From the NCBI GenBank assembly GCA_964610175.1, contig CAZSVE010000076.1, forward strand, positions 1 to 15,902: a stretch of DNA of 15,902 nucleotides, in the 5' to 3' direction. This DNA is from CAZSVE01 sp964610175 (GTDB lineage Bacteria > Pseudomonadota > Gammaproteobacteria > HK1). Made by a program: the position numbers and the translations under genes. Positions 1 through 7,736 of this stretch are shown here, piece by piece. Each line of letters starts with the position of its first letter. Positions within the stretch are counted from its first letter, which is position 1. A model generated the notes under the pieces. The model worked only from the letters and a program-made list of their open reading frames with translations. It ran no database searches and had not been told where the DNA came from.

Positions 1-2
1 CG

Positions 3-83
3 CTGCAAAACGCCTACGGCGATAAACTGCGCCTGCATACCCACGCCGTGGTGGCACTGGGCCTTGCCCGGCTGGTGTGGTGA
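3..83 (+). CDS. C-terminal end of an unidentified protein (partial, cut by window edge)
   Basis: An open frame enters from the left edge and stops at a TGA at 81-83, giving a 26-residue tail that starts LQNAYGDKLRLHTHAVV and ends in RLVW. The third codon positions are mostly G or C (gcc, tac, ggc, ctg, cgc, ctg), which looks like real coding sequence rather than a chance frame. The gene would converge on pcm. I do not recognise the family from this fragment and assign no function. Confidence 0.5.
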   Translation: MQNAYGDKLRLHTHAVVALGLARLVW

Positions 84-240
84 TTTTTCCGAACCGATTG
101 CTTGTGGGTCGGGATCAAGCTCGATCTCTACTTGTAACGTCACCGAGCCGCGCCATGAAGACGTATCGATAGCGCACAACAGCCTATCGATTTTACGAAG
201 GAGAATAATCGAGGAAGGTCGCGGCGCGTGGCACTACTTC

Positions 241-347
241 GTTTCTTTCCCGCTCAGCTTCGCGAATGAGCCAAAATTTCACGAAGCGCCAGTTTTGCTT
301 TACTACGACCAAATCACGTTTCATCGATTCGAGGTGAAACTTGGGTA
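241..347 (+). repeat. Dispersed repeat F1, copy A
   Basis: First of five copies of a roughly 105-bp repeat. It begins with the shared TTTCTTTCCCGCTCAGCTTC block, continues through a GCCAGTTTTGCTTTAC core and ends near TTCGAGGTGAAAC. The second half is more diverged than in the other copies and has a small deletion. It occupies most of the 325-bp gap between the partial left gene and the 3' end of pcm. I see no gene in that gap. Confidence 0.65.
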
Positions 348-408
348 GGCAACAGGGTGGAATTCGGTTGTCGCCTGGCTGCGCTTTGCAAGTCGAGGTA
401 ATGGGAAA

Positions 409-1074
409 TCACTTGAGAACCCCGGACAGCATTCGAACAAAGATTACATCTTCGATTACCTGCTCGTCGAAATGCTGACCGGAACGCGAGATAAGTAGTA
501 GTTTTTGCGATTCCCTCTCCGCGCCGACGGGAATCACCATGCGACCGTCCGGGACCAGTTGCTGGAGTAATGCCTTAGGCACCTCAGCCGGTGCCGCGGT
601 AACCATGATGGCGTCATAGGGCGAATTTTCGACCCAACCCTCGTTGCCATCTCCATGTTTCATGTGCACATTATTAATCCCCAGTGCCCATAACCTCTCC
701 CGTGCGCCGACCGAAAGAGCGCTGATGCGTTCCACGGTGAAGACCTGTCCGACGAGTTTGGCCAAGACTGCCGTTTGGTAACCGCAACCGGTTCCGATCT
801 CGAGGACTTTTTCCGGTTGCCGGTCGGCGATAATGGCTTCGGTCATTCGGGCGACGATGAAGGGTTGCGAAATGGTCTGGCCATGACCGACCGGAAGCGC
901 GGTGTTTTCGTAGGCACGACCCGCAAGGGCTTCGTCCACGAAGATGTGTCTTGGCAGTTCCCGTAGTACCGCGAGGACTCGCTCGTCACTGACGCCCTCT
1001 TGCCGGAGTTGCTGGATCAACCGATCTCGGGTTCGCTGGGACGTCATGCCAATACCGCGGAAAGATCGTGCCAT
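409..1074 (-). CDS. pcm: Protein-L-isoaspartate O-methyltransferase (Pcm)
   Basis: Pcm transfers a methyl group from S-adenosylmethionine to isoaspartyl residues in damaged cytosolic proteins, starting their repair. Using the ATG at 1074 the protein has 221 residues, close to the family length. The family block QTISQP is at residues 66-71. The SAM-binding motif EIGTGCGYQT is at 92-101, the acidic VER follows it, and VTAAP lies near residue 160. The start is uncertain: a TTG at 1104, the ATG at 1074 and an ATG at 1047 (MTSQRTR...) are all possible and none has a strong Shine-Dalgarno. I chose 1074 because the GIGMTSQRTR block just upstream of the last ATG resembles relatives. The gene follows surE with a gap of a few bases, so the two are probably co-transcribed. 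The nlpD-rpoS genes that often follow pcm are not downstream here. Confidence 0.95.
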   Translation of the reverse strand: MARSFRGIGMTSQRTRDRLIQQLRQEGVSDERVLAVLRELPRHIFVDEALAGRAYENTALPVGHGQTISQPFIVARMTEAIIADRQPEKVLEIGTGCGYQTAVLAKLVGQVFTVERISALSVGARERLWALGINNVHMKHGDGNEGWVENSPYDAIMVTAAPAEVPKALLQQLVPDGRMVIPVGAERESQKLLLISRSGQHFDEQVIEDVIFVRMLSGVLK

Positions 1075-1081
1075 GGTCGAC

Positions 1082-1834
1082 TCAAAGCCAGCGAATCTTA
1101 TCAATCCGGTCCGATACCGATTCCAAGGAGGAATGCCTCGTCAAATCGGTATGAATCGGCGTGATCGTTATTTTATTGTTTTTGATCGCGAAGAAATCGG
1201 TGCCGGGGCCGGCATCTTCTTCGGAACCCTGCAAACCGACCCAATAGGCGGCGCGTCCCCGAGGATCGGTCGTAGCAACCGCATTACCAGCGGTACCGAA
1301 GCGCCCGAGGCGAGTGACCTCGAAGCCGCGTATCTCGCGCCGGGGAAGATCCGGGACGTTGACATTGAGGATGGTGCCGGCAGGCGCTAAAGCAGAGATG
1401 TGATCCAAGATCAGGCGAACGGCGCGCACGGCGGTCTCGAAGTGGGTGGGTCGTTTGGTAACCAGGGAGACTGCCATGGCGGGAAGACCGAGGTGACGAC
1501 CTTCCATGGCCGCGGCTACCGTACCCGAGTATAGCAGGCCATCACCGAGGTTGGCTTCGGTATTGATGCCGGAGATAACGATATCGGGCTTTTCCTCCAA
1601 CAATCCCGTGATCGCCAAATGTACACAGTCGGCCGGTGTTCCATCCACAAGGATGTATCCATTGCCGGCGCGGGTAACGCGTAAAGGTCGATCCAATGTC
1701 AGGGAATTGCCCACCCCGCTCCGATCCCGATCCGGCACCACGACCACAACCTCGGCAAGGGAGGATAACCCGCTGGCGAGATGGGTAAGGCCAGACGCCA
1801 TATAGCCATCGTCATTACTGAGTAATATTCGCAT
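1082..1834 (-). CDS. surE: 5'/3'-nucleotidase SurE
   Basis: SurE is a divalent-metal-dependent nucleoside-monophosphate phosphatase (survival protein E). The 250-residue product has the usual family length. Metal-site residues are visible: the N-terminal NDDG motif (Asn7, Asp8, Asp9), Ser39 in PDRDRSG and Asn91 in SGIN. The ATG start at 1834 lies inside the 3' end of argF, an overlap of 20 bases, and the stop is just upstream of pcm. The argF-surE-pcm order therefore suggests one transcript with translational coupling. The surE-pcm pairing is classic for gammaproteobacteria; being fused behind argF is less usual. No truncation or missing catalytic residue is visible. Confidence 0.97.
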   Translation of the reverse strand: MRILLSNDDGYMASGLTHLASGLSSLAEVVVVVPDRDRSGVGNSLTLDRPLRVTRAGNGYILVDGTPADCVHLAITGLLEEKPDIVISGINTEANLGDGLLYSGTVAAAMEGRHLGLPAMAVSLVTKRPTHFETAVRAVRLILDHISALAPAGTILNVNVPDLPRREIRGFEVTRLGRFGTAGNAVATTDPRGRAAYWVGLQGSEEDAGPGTDFFAIKNNKITITPIHTDLTRHSSLESVSDRIDKIRWL

Positions 1835-2753
1835 CGTGGGTCACGAAGATGCCTAAGAGGTATTCCAGTAATGCCTTTTGCGCATAAAGCCGATTGCGGG
1901 ATTCCTGCCATACCACGCTTTGCGGACCTTCCAAAACCTCGGCGCTTACCTCTTCTCCCCGATGGGCGGGAAGACAGTGCATGAATAAGGCATCGGGCTT
2001 TGCATGGGAAAGAAGCCTGGTATCGACCTGGTAAGGGGCAAAACGGTGCGTGCGCTCTTGTTGTTGTTGTTCCTGGCCCATGCTGGCCCACACATCGGTT
2101 ACGACCAGATCGGCACCCCGCACGGCCTCCACGGGGTCCCGGCACAGGGTCGCCCATTTGCTACCGGAAGCCAATATATCGGGGCGAGGTTCGAAGCCGT
2201 CGGGACAAGCGATGCGCAACTCGAAGTCGAATACCCGCGCCGCATTGATGTAGGAATGGCACATGTTGTTGCCATCGCCTATCCAAGCCACCTGCCGATC
2301 CTGAATGCTTCCTCGAAGTTCCCCGTAGGTTTGCATATCGGCAAGCAACTGACAAGGATGATATTCATCGGTCAGGGCGTTGATCACCGGAACTTGAGAA
2401 AAGGCGGCAAATCGTTCCAGCTTTTCGTGCTCATAGGTGCGAATGGCGATAATATCCACCATGCCGGACAAGACACGGGCGGTATCTTCCAAGGGTTCAC
2501 CTCGGCCTAATTGGCTATCGCGATGCGATAGAAAGATCGCACCACCTCCCATCTGTATCATGGCCGATTCGAAGGAAACCCGGGTACGGGTAGAGGATTT
2601 CTCGAAAATCATCCCCAGAATTCGGCCCTTTAGCGGTTCATATGGTTCATCACGCGATTCCTGCATCCTTTTGAGCTCGGTACCGCGCTTGAGAATCGCC
2701 CGTAATGCATCGGGTTCGATGTCCAGAAGGGTAAGAAAATGGCGCACTGTCAT
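1815..2753 (-). CDS. argF: Ornithine carbamoyltransferase (ArgF)
   Basis: This cytosolic enzyme joins carbamoyl phosphate and ornithine to give citrulline, the sixth step of arginine synthesis. From the ATG at 2753 the product has 312 residues (MTVRHFLTLL...), matching the family length and typical N-terminus. The carbamoyl-phosphate loop SSTRTR is at residues 53-58, HPCQ at 132-135 and the ornithine-side HCLP at 259-262. The open frame continues upstream to 2879, but that extension looks like translated intergenic DNA. A second ATG at 2765 (MCPSM...) is possible; neither start has a good Shine-Dalgarno. The 3' end overlaps surE. A short glutamine run (about residues 229-232) sits in a variable loop. 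argD lies upstream on the same strand, separated by 0.7 kb. Confidence 0.96.
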   Translation of the reverse strand: MTVRHFLTLLDIEPDALRAILKRGTELKRMQESRDEPYEPLKGRILGMIFEKSSTRTRVSFESAMIQMGGGAIFLSHRDSQLGRGEPLEDTARVLSGMVDIIAIRTYEHEKLERFAAFSQVPVINALTDEYHPCQLLADMQTYGELRGSIQDRQVAWIGDGNNMCHSYINAARVFDFELRIACPDGFEPRPDILASGSKWATLCRDPVEAVRGADLVVTDVWASMGQEQQQQERTHRFAPYQVDTRLLSHAKPDALFMHCLPAHRGEEVSAEVLEGPQSVVWQESRNRLYAQKALLEYLLGIFVTHDANITQ

Positions 2754-2963
2754 AGAAGGACACATCCGATAATCAGCGAGGCGACGCGTCGGCCTGTGAA
2801 CCGTACTTTGGGGTTTCGGAAGAAATAGGAGAAGCCATGGACGGTAACCCCAATCTCCGTTCGATCCCCGATAAAGCATTCATGGAAGAAATTCGATTCA
2901 TTGGTGAATGAAACCTCAAGCGAAGGAACCAGGCTGTTTCCGAGACCGTACTCGGGAAAAGAG

Positions 2964-2980
2964 GTTCTCCTTCGGAGAAC
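2964..2980. terminator. Small perfect hairpin, possible weak terminator upstream of argF
   Basis: GTTCTCC and GGAGAAC form a perfect 7-bp stem around a TTC loop. Read on the minus strand the stem is followed by CTCTTTTCCC, a weak T-rich tract. It could end read-through from argD before argF, but it is about 470 bases beyond the argD stop. The terminator role is inference. Confidence 0.3.
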
Positions 2981-3127
2981 GACAAAAGCCATAAGTCGAA
3001 ATATTAGTAAACTCTGTTGTTACCAATATGTTTGTTTGCAGCAACCACTAGGAGGCTATGCTCCTTGGAAGAAATCATAGCGCAACTGCACCGCAACCAA
3101 AATTGAAAAACAAATCCGCGTTAATTG

Positions 3128-3233
3128 TTTATTTCCCGCATCAGCTTCGCTGATGCGTCAAATTTTACAAAATACCAATTTTGCTTTGACTGATGCTGAG
3201 TCATGCTTTGTCGGTTCGAGGCGAAGTCTCGCC
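3128..3233 (+). repeat. Dispersed repeat F1, copy B
   Basis: This copy matches the F1 consensus over its whole length, from TTTATTTCCCGC to GAGGCGAAGTCTCGCC. Its 5' part forms a perfect hairpin at 3138-3156 (GCATCAGC, loop TTC, GCTGATGC). The 3' end carries the near-palindromic GAGGC-GAA-GTCTC. The presence of a stem at each end suggests a structured element rather than a decayed gene. Confidence 0.75.
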
Positions 3234-3450
3234 AAGCCTCATCACCCCCGAGGATTGGGGTTTCTTACCGCGCCCGAATGTGCCTGTGCTTGCCATTCCG
3301 AAGCAAAGCGAGGGATGTTGCGAGTTTCCTTTTGCCCGTACTTTCATGGTAACGATCACGTTGTGGCTTTATCATTCCCAGCGATAATATTCGCGATAAT
3401 ATCGATTATGGAGGGAAAATCGCGCAGGCGACAATACCGAGCAATAGAGG

Positions 3451-4671
3451 CTACTTGCCGCCGAAAAACTCATGGACCAACTGGGAGATCGTCTGCACGA
3501 TTTGCTCCACTTCCTGTTTCTGGATAATGAGCGGTGGCAACAGGCGAAGCACGTTGCCCGCGGTAACATTGACGAGTAATCCGCGCGCTAATGCCTTCCC
3601 AACCAGATCGCCACAGGGTCGATTGAATTCGATGCCAATCATCAGGCCCTTGCCGCGTATTCGTGAGACAACTTTCACGGTGCGCAGCGCATCAGTCAGC
3701 GCCAATCGTAGATCACTCCCCATGCGATCCGCGTGTTCCGGGAGAGACTCCGTTTCCATGACATCCAGCACTGCCAAAGCCGCGCGACACACCAATGGAT
3801 TTCCACCGAAGGTGGACCCATGAGATCCGGGTGTAAGGAGATTAGCCGCCCGGCCCCGAGCCAGACAGGCACCAATGGGAACACCATTACCCAGCGCCTT
3901 GGCAAGCATCATCACATCAGGCATGGCACCGGAATACTGCCAGGCAAACCATCGCCCGGTTCGACCGACGCCGGTTTGCACCTCATCCAACATCATCAAC
4001 CAGTCACGTTCGTCACAAATATCCCGTACCGCCTGCAGATAACCATCGTCGGGAACGACAACGCCACCTTCTCCCTGGATCGGCTCGATGAGCACAGCGA
4101 CCACATTCGGATTATCACCGGCAATGGCGGAAATAGCCGCAAGATCATCGAAAGGAACCCGCGAAAAACCCGGTACCAACGGATCGAATCCAACCTGAAT
4201 CTTGGGGTTTCCCGTAGCGGTCAGGGCAGCCAGGGTACGCCCGTGAAAACTGCCCTCCGCCACAATGATCTCCGGCGACGTAATGCCCTTGCGATGGCCG
4301 TACATCCGAGCGATTTTTATAGCGGCTTCGTTGGCTTCGGCACCGGAATTGCAGAAAAACGAGTTCCATGAGTATGCTGCATTTTCGGTATTCGATGAAT
4401 TCGAATCGGATGGATTCAGGAGGCGTATCAGGGTGTCGGCAAGCTGGAGCTGATTAGGAATCTCGTAGAGATTGGAGGTATGCAATAAATGTTCGGCCTG
4501 ATCGCAAATCGCCTTGGCTACCGCAGGATGGGCATGTCCAAGACTACAAACACCGATACCGGAAAGGGCATCCAAATATTTTTTTCCCTCTGTATCCCAT
4601 AACCACACCCCCTCTCCACGTACAAAACGAACAGGTAACCGAGCATAGGTTGGCATTAACGACGATATCAT
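3451..4671 (-). CDS. argD: Acetylornithine aminotransferase (ArgD)
   Basis: ArgD is a class-III PLP-dependent aminotransferase that converts N-acetylglutamate semialdehyde and glutamate to N-acetylornithine; it often also serves as succinyldiaminopimelate aminotransferase. The 406-residue product shows the family blocks in order: SGIGVCSLGHAHP (about 37-49), CNSGAEANEAA (107-117), SFHGRT (141-146), IEPIQGEGG (195-203), LDEVQTG (228-234) and the PLP-binding lysine at 258 in MLAKALGNGVP. A serine- and asparagine-rich insertion at about 87-103 is slightly longer than usual. The ATG at 4671 is preceded by AAGGAGA with 14 bases of spacing, long but the best available. An internal ATG at 4656 matches some homologues. 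It begins just after the sodB terminator and is followed by a repeat-bearing gap before argF. Confidence 0.96.
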   Translation of the reverse strand: MISSLMPTYARLPVRFVRGEGVWLWDTEGKKYLDALSGIGVCSLGHAHPAVAKAICDQAEHLLHTSNLYEIPNQLQLADTLIRLLNPSDSNSSNTENAAYSWNSFFCNSGAEANEAAIKIARMYGHRKGITSPEIIVAEGSFHGRTLAALTATGNPKIQVGFDPLVPGFSRVPFDDLAAISAIAGDNPNVVAVLIEPIQGEGGVVVPDDGYLQAVRDICDERDWLMMLDEVQTGVGRTGRWFAWQYSGAMPDVMMLAKALGNGVPIGACLARGRAANLLTPGSHGSTFGGNPLVCRAALAVLDVMETESLPEHADRMGSDLRLALTDALRTVKVVSRIRGKGLMIGIEFNRPCGDLVGKALARGLLVNVTAGNVLRLLPPLIIQKQEVEQIVQTISQLVHEFFGGK

Positions 4672-4692
4672 GAGACTTGTTCGGATCTCCTT

Positions 4693-4732
4693 AAAAACGA
4701 AGAATCCACCTCCGAATAAGGGAGGTGGATTC
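4693..4732 (-). terminator. Rho-independent terminator after sodB
   Basis: GAATCCACCTCC (4702-4713) and GGAGGTGGATTC (4721-4732) form a perfect 12-bp stem with a 7-base loop. On the minus strand this is followed after three bases by TTTTT (complement of 4693-4697). It lies 46 bases past the sodB stop, and the argD ribosome-binding site comes immediately after it. sodB and argD are therefore probably separate transcription units, and a promoter for argD has to overlap or follow the hairpin. Confidence 0.85.
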
Positions 4733-4777
4733 CCGAGAAAAGATATTGCCGGCGGTTACGATGAAACGCCTTCGAAC

Positions 4778-5356
4778 TCACGATAGATTGCTGGCGACAA
4801 AGTTCCAGTTCACCAAATTCCAAAAGGCCTCGACATATTTCGGACGAGCATTACGATAATCGATGTAATACGCATGTTCCCACACATCACAGGTCAGTAA
4901 GGCAGTTTTTCCATCCGTCATTGGGGTTCCAGCATTACCGGTATTCACCAGTTCCAGCTTTCCCTGATCATTCTTGACCAGCCAAGTCCATCCGGATCCG
5001 AAATTGGTTACGGCCGAATTGGTAAACTTTTCCTTGAAGTTATCGAAAGAACCGAATGTGCTACCGATGGCGTCAAGCAAGGCACCGGTTGGGGCACCAC
5101 CACCCTTCGGATCGAGACACTTCCAATAAAATGAGTGATTCCACACCTGTGCGGAATTATTGAATATCCCAGCGGAAGACTTCTTGATGATATCTTCCAA
5201 CGACATTTCCTCGAATTCGGTGCCCTTGATAAGATTATTTAGATTAGTTACATACGTTTGATGGTGCTTCCCATAATGAAACTCTAATGTTTCTTCGGAA
5301 ATATGGGGTACCAGGGCACCTTTTGCATAAGGTAATTGAGGCAATTCATGGTTCAT
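4778..5356 (-). CDS. sodB: Superoxide dismutase, iron type (SodB)
   Basis: This cytosolic enzyme converts superoxide to oxygen and hydrogen peroxide. The 192-residue protein is full length for bacterial Fe-SOD. The four metal ligands are visible: His27 (FHYGKHH), His74 (WNHSFYW), Asp157 and His161 (DVWEHAYY). Gln70 in NNSAQVWNHSFYW is the position and residue typical of the iron form, and GSGWTWLV at 120-127 also fits. The start MNHELPQLPY aligns with the family N-terminus, with a purine-rich AGAGTGAAG just upstream. It has its own terminator. No Fur or other operator is clear by eye. Repeat F2 copy a lies 50 bases upstream of the start codon, in or near the promoter region. Confidence 0.97.
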   Translation of the reverse strand: MNHELPQLPYAKGALVPHISEETLEFHYGKHHQTYVTNLNNLIKGTEFEEMSLEDIIKKSSAGIFNNSAQVWNHSFYWKCLDPKGGGAPTGALLDAIGSTFGSFDNFKEKFTNSAVTNFGSGWTWLVKNDQGKLELVNTGNAGTPMTDGKTALLTCDVWEHAYYIDYRNARPKYVEAFWNLVNWNFVASNLS

Positions 5357-6379
5357 GGAACTTCACTCTTCGGATTTGGTTACTATGGAGATCCGGATAA
5401 AGCCGGAGAACATATTAGCGCTTCGCGCCAAGACTGAAAGGGAGGGGTACACCGGTTCGCACACCGATCCCCTCAGGATCTTTATTTTTCCGATACCTAA
5501 ATTCATAAGCATTGGGGCAATTATTCATGTCCATCTTGCGAACTAAACTCCAGGAATACCAAAAACAAACCTTGCATACAATCCGGAAGCCACCCGCTCC
5601 GAACCAAGTACTCGTGTTTCGATATACCAGTGCGAATTCCGCTGGAATCCCGATGGACTATCATATAAATGCTTATGATTCAATCAGGTGAAGGAAGATA
5701 AGTCATGGCTCATATTGTGTCAAGAGATAAACCGTGAAAGAGATATCCACCATATAAGGGATCTATGCAAAACAAAAAACCACACATCAGCTTGTGCGAT
5801 AACAGCCAATAATTCCATCGCAAGCTGGCTCGAAACCGAATACCAAGCATTGTCCATTTCAGCCCGTCAAATCATTTATGCCATCAATCAGGATATCAAG
5901 CCCGGGTGGATATCCGCCGCTTATTTCCCCTGTTGAATAAAACCCAATAGATCAGTATTAGTCGAGACCACCGAGCCATTGCCTGGATTCTTGTAGCAAA
6001 TGTGCCTGTTTGAAGGTCCTGATGCTCGATCTTCCGGGTTCTTTGGTAAATCGACTTGGAGAGGAAAAACACGGGCGGCATTCACACGAGCAAACAAGGG
6101 TTATCCTCGTGCAATGCACGGAAGCACCATAATAGAATCCGAGATCGATTAAGGGGTAGGAAAAAAATATGACGATTTCGAGGGGTAGTGGATATAACCA
6201 CCCCCACGTACCAACGATAGATACGCGGGTATCGAATAAACAACGACTGAGACTAAAAGGATTAAGATGGTAGATTCAGGAAATAGTGGGTGGTATTCGG
6301 CTTAAAAAAGACTCCAAGTCTGTACTTGACCAAAAACCACCCATCCTCTCTCATTATGAGCCTTGAACGAAAGATTCCC
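5357..6379. other. 1-kb intergenic region without a convincing gene
   Basis: Between the start of sodB and the end of rquA I find repeat F2 copy a (about 5406-5498) and otherwise no recognisable feature. A GTG-initiated frame of 82 codons at 5688-5936 has no homology I recognise, no good Shine-Dalgarno and no codon bias like its neighbours. Small hairpins occur around 6179-6206 (GTGG-atataa-CCAC inside GGGG/CCCC) and 6287-6346 (GGGTGGT/ACCACCC). The second could mark the end of the rquA transcript but lacks a clear T-run. Confidence 0.45.
5406..5498 (+). repeat. Dispersed repeat F2, copy a (diverged)
   Basis: This copy shares the block TTAGCGCTTCGCGCCAAGAC and the 3' end TTTTTCCGATACCT with copies b and c, but the centre differs. 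Here the central hairpin is GAGGGG (5442-5447) with CCCCTC (5469-5474) instead of the CGCCAAGAC/GTCTTGGCG stem. Like the other copies, the stem is followed by a T-rich tract. The upstream flank also shares AAAGCCGGA with copy b. Confidence 0.7.
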
Positions 6380-7141
6380 TTAGAGAGTGACAACAACCTT
6401 TTGATAAAGACCACTGAAAAAGGTTTCTTTACGGAGCGCCGCCGGTCGCAATCCTTCCGGAGCCCAATCCATGATCTCATTTTTCCAGAGATCCAAAGCA
6501 AACGGCTCCAACATGGTTAATACCGGGATCATTATATATTTGAAGGGATTACTCCAGTGAGGCCGATGATAATCGACGAAGATCACTTTCCCTCCCGGCT
6601 TCGCTACCCGAAGCGCCTCGCGGATTGTGCATATCCGTGCTTCCAGAGGTTGTTCGTGAAGCAAGAAAAAGACTACCACCTTATCGTAACTCGCATCCTT
6701 GAAGCCAAGATTCGTGGAATCTTGATGATGCAAGGAGACATTCGGATAATCCTTCACCTTGATCCTGGCATTTTCGAGTTGTACTGGAGCAACATCCACG
6801 ATATCCAAATGGCCATCCGGCGCAAGCCGTTTCGCTACTTGTTGAGAAAAGTCACCATAGACACAAGCAACTTGCAAATTCCGCCCTCGAACATACGTTC
6901 CTATTTCATCCAAGGCCGTATTACGCAGCGAAATAAAATTCCCCCATAAAATAAGGTTTACAATCCATTGACGTTCAAAGAAACGAACCGCATTCGGGTG
7001 CAGATAGGCCCACGAATAGACTTCTTCCAAGTATTTGGGAATGGGAATGCCTTCAGAGATATTGGAGATTTCGGTGCTTTCATAAGCAGAAACGACACTT
7101 TCCTGATCCGCGACGGGGCTTACGATAACGTTATTATCCAT
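6380..7141 (-). CDS. rquA: Rhodoquinone biosynthesis methyltransferase RquA
   Basis: RquA is the key bacterial enzyme for rhodoquinone: it converts the ring methoxy group of ubiquinone to an amino group in a SAM-dependent reaction. The 253-residue product is a class-I methyltransferase-like protein with the features that set RquA apart from UbiE. The usual glycine-rich SAM loop is replaced by VACVYGDFS (91-99), followed by VDVAPVQL (115-122), FFLLHEQP (158-165) and VDYHRPHWSNPF (189-200). The N-terminal region IPKYLEEVYSWAYLHP and LILWGNF also fit the family. The ATG at 7141 has only a weak upstream ribosome site. It lies 233 bp downstream of frdD on the same strand, which links it functionally to fumarate reductase. 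Assignment rests on recalled family motifs, not a search. Confidence 0.88.
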   Translation of the reverse strand: MDNNVIVSPVADQESVVSAYESTEISNISEGIPIPKYLEEVYSWAYLHPNAVRFFERQWIVNLILWGNFISLRNTALDEIGTYVRGRNLQVACVYGDFSQQVAKRLAPDGHLDIVDVAPVQLENARIKVKDYPNVSLHHQDSTNLGFKDASYDKVVVFFLLHEQPLEARICTIREALRVAKPGGKVIFVDYHRPHWSNPFKYIMIPVLTMLEPFALDLWKNEIMDWAPEGLRPAALRKETFFSGLYQKVVVTL

Positions 7142-7289
7142 GGGTAATTCTTTAAGCAGGTAATTTTCTCTAACCGTACATCTTTACGTGTAGTAGCCCC
7201 CCGCACGCGCCAACGCAAGGCATAGACTTGCTTCTGCGTACACCTGAAAATCCTCGTCCACAGAGAGAGGGACTCGAATTTCCACTCAC

Positions 7290-7320
7290 CGCTGTTCTAC
7301 AACCAAATCGCTGCTCTACA
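7290..7320 (+). repeat. Short direct repeat in the frdD-rquA spacer
   Basis: CGCTGTTCTACA (7290-7301) and CGCTGCTCTACA (7309-7320) are near-identical 12-mers with a 19-base period. On the minus strand they precede a GGAAATTCGAGTCCC stretch that resembles a tRNA T-arm, but no complete tRNA can be folded. The repeat may be a tRNA relic or a chance duplication. Confidence 0.35.
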
Positions 7321-7374
7321 CCGGCGCCTACGGATGGATAACCAACTACCTCGATTTATAGGCAGACATTCCAG

Positions 7375-7734
7375 TCACATACTCAGCAGATACGAAATGG
7401 CCAAAATCGTGCCAATACCTGCAACCAGATACGCCACCGTAGCAACCAATATATCGGCTCGGAGACCGAAATCGTGAACGGTAACCCGAAACCGATGAGC
7501 GGCATGCCATAACGATAGGAAGATCACGAAGAACAATATGAGCTTTCCTAACCAGTGAGAAGCAAACGCATGCATGGTCTGATAGCTGAGTACTTCCTGC
7601 ATATTATTGAAATTGAAGGCAAGTAGCAGCGTTACCAACACCAATACCGGCGTCAGGAAAGCGGTTAGTGTACCGCCACCAGCGAAGAAACCCCATATAA
7701 TGGGCTTATTGGATATTTTGTTGGATTGGGCCAT
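7375..7734 (-). CDS. frdD: Fumarate reductase membrane anchor subunit D (FrdD)
   Basis: FrdD is one of the two inner-membrane anchors of quinol:fumarate reductase and forms part of the quinone site. The 119-residue protein has three predicted membrane spans (about 15-38, 60-82 and 92-117). Residues match E. coli FrdD by position: Trp14 in PIIWGFF, and His80-Arg81 in HAAHRFRVTVHD. As in the E. coli enzyme there is no pattern of paired axial heme histidines, consistent with a heme-less type D complex II. It starts two bases after the frdC stop and is the last gene of the contiguous operon. Confidence 0.92.
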   Translation of the reverse strand: MAQSNKISNKPIIWGFFAGGGTLTAFLTPVLVLVTLLLAFNFNNMQEVLSYQTMHAFASHWLGKLILFFVIFLSLWHAAHRFRVTVHDFGLRADILVATVAYLVAGIGTILAISYLLSM

Positions 7735-7736
7735 TT

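Larger units (their letters stand above)
2754..3450. other. 0.7-kb gene-free gap between argD and argF
   Basis: No convincing gene is present on either strand. The stretch contains repeat F1 copy B (3128-3233) and a perfect 7-bp hairpin at 2964-2980. It also has a weaker hairpin AGGAG-gctatg-CTCCT near 3051-3066, an ACCCC/GGGGT hairpin just after copy B, and a partial tandem of GCGATAATAT with 12-bp period around 3380-3404. The short open frames here overlap these repeats and lack family resemblance. The gap probably separates argD and argF into distinct transcription units. Confidence 0.5.

Noticed and set aside
64..348. 94-residue plus-strand frame
   Set aside because: It overlaps the 3' end of the real partial gene in another frame and then reads F1 copy A; no coding bias.
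2754..2879. 42-residue N-terminal extension of ArgF from the ATG at 2879
   Set aside because: ArgF relatives start at MTVRHFL-like sequence; the extension shows no resemblance to the family.
5688..5936. 82-residue GTG-initiated plus-strand frame
   Set aside because: No Shine-Dalgarno, no codon bias and no recognisable similarity; kept only as a note in the intergenic entry.
7240..7335. tRNA-like segment on the minus strand between frdD and rquA (TAGAGCAGCG and GGAAATTCGAGTCCC)
   Set aside because: A D-arm-like and a T-arm-like stretch are present, but the acceptor and anticodon stems cannot be paired at tRNA spacing. I list only the direct repeat.
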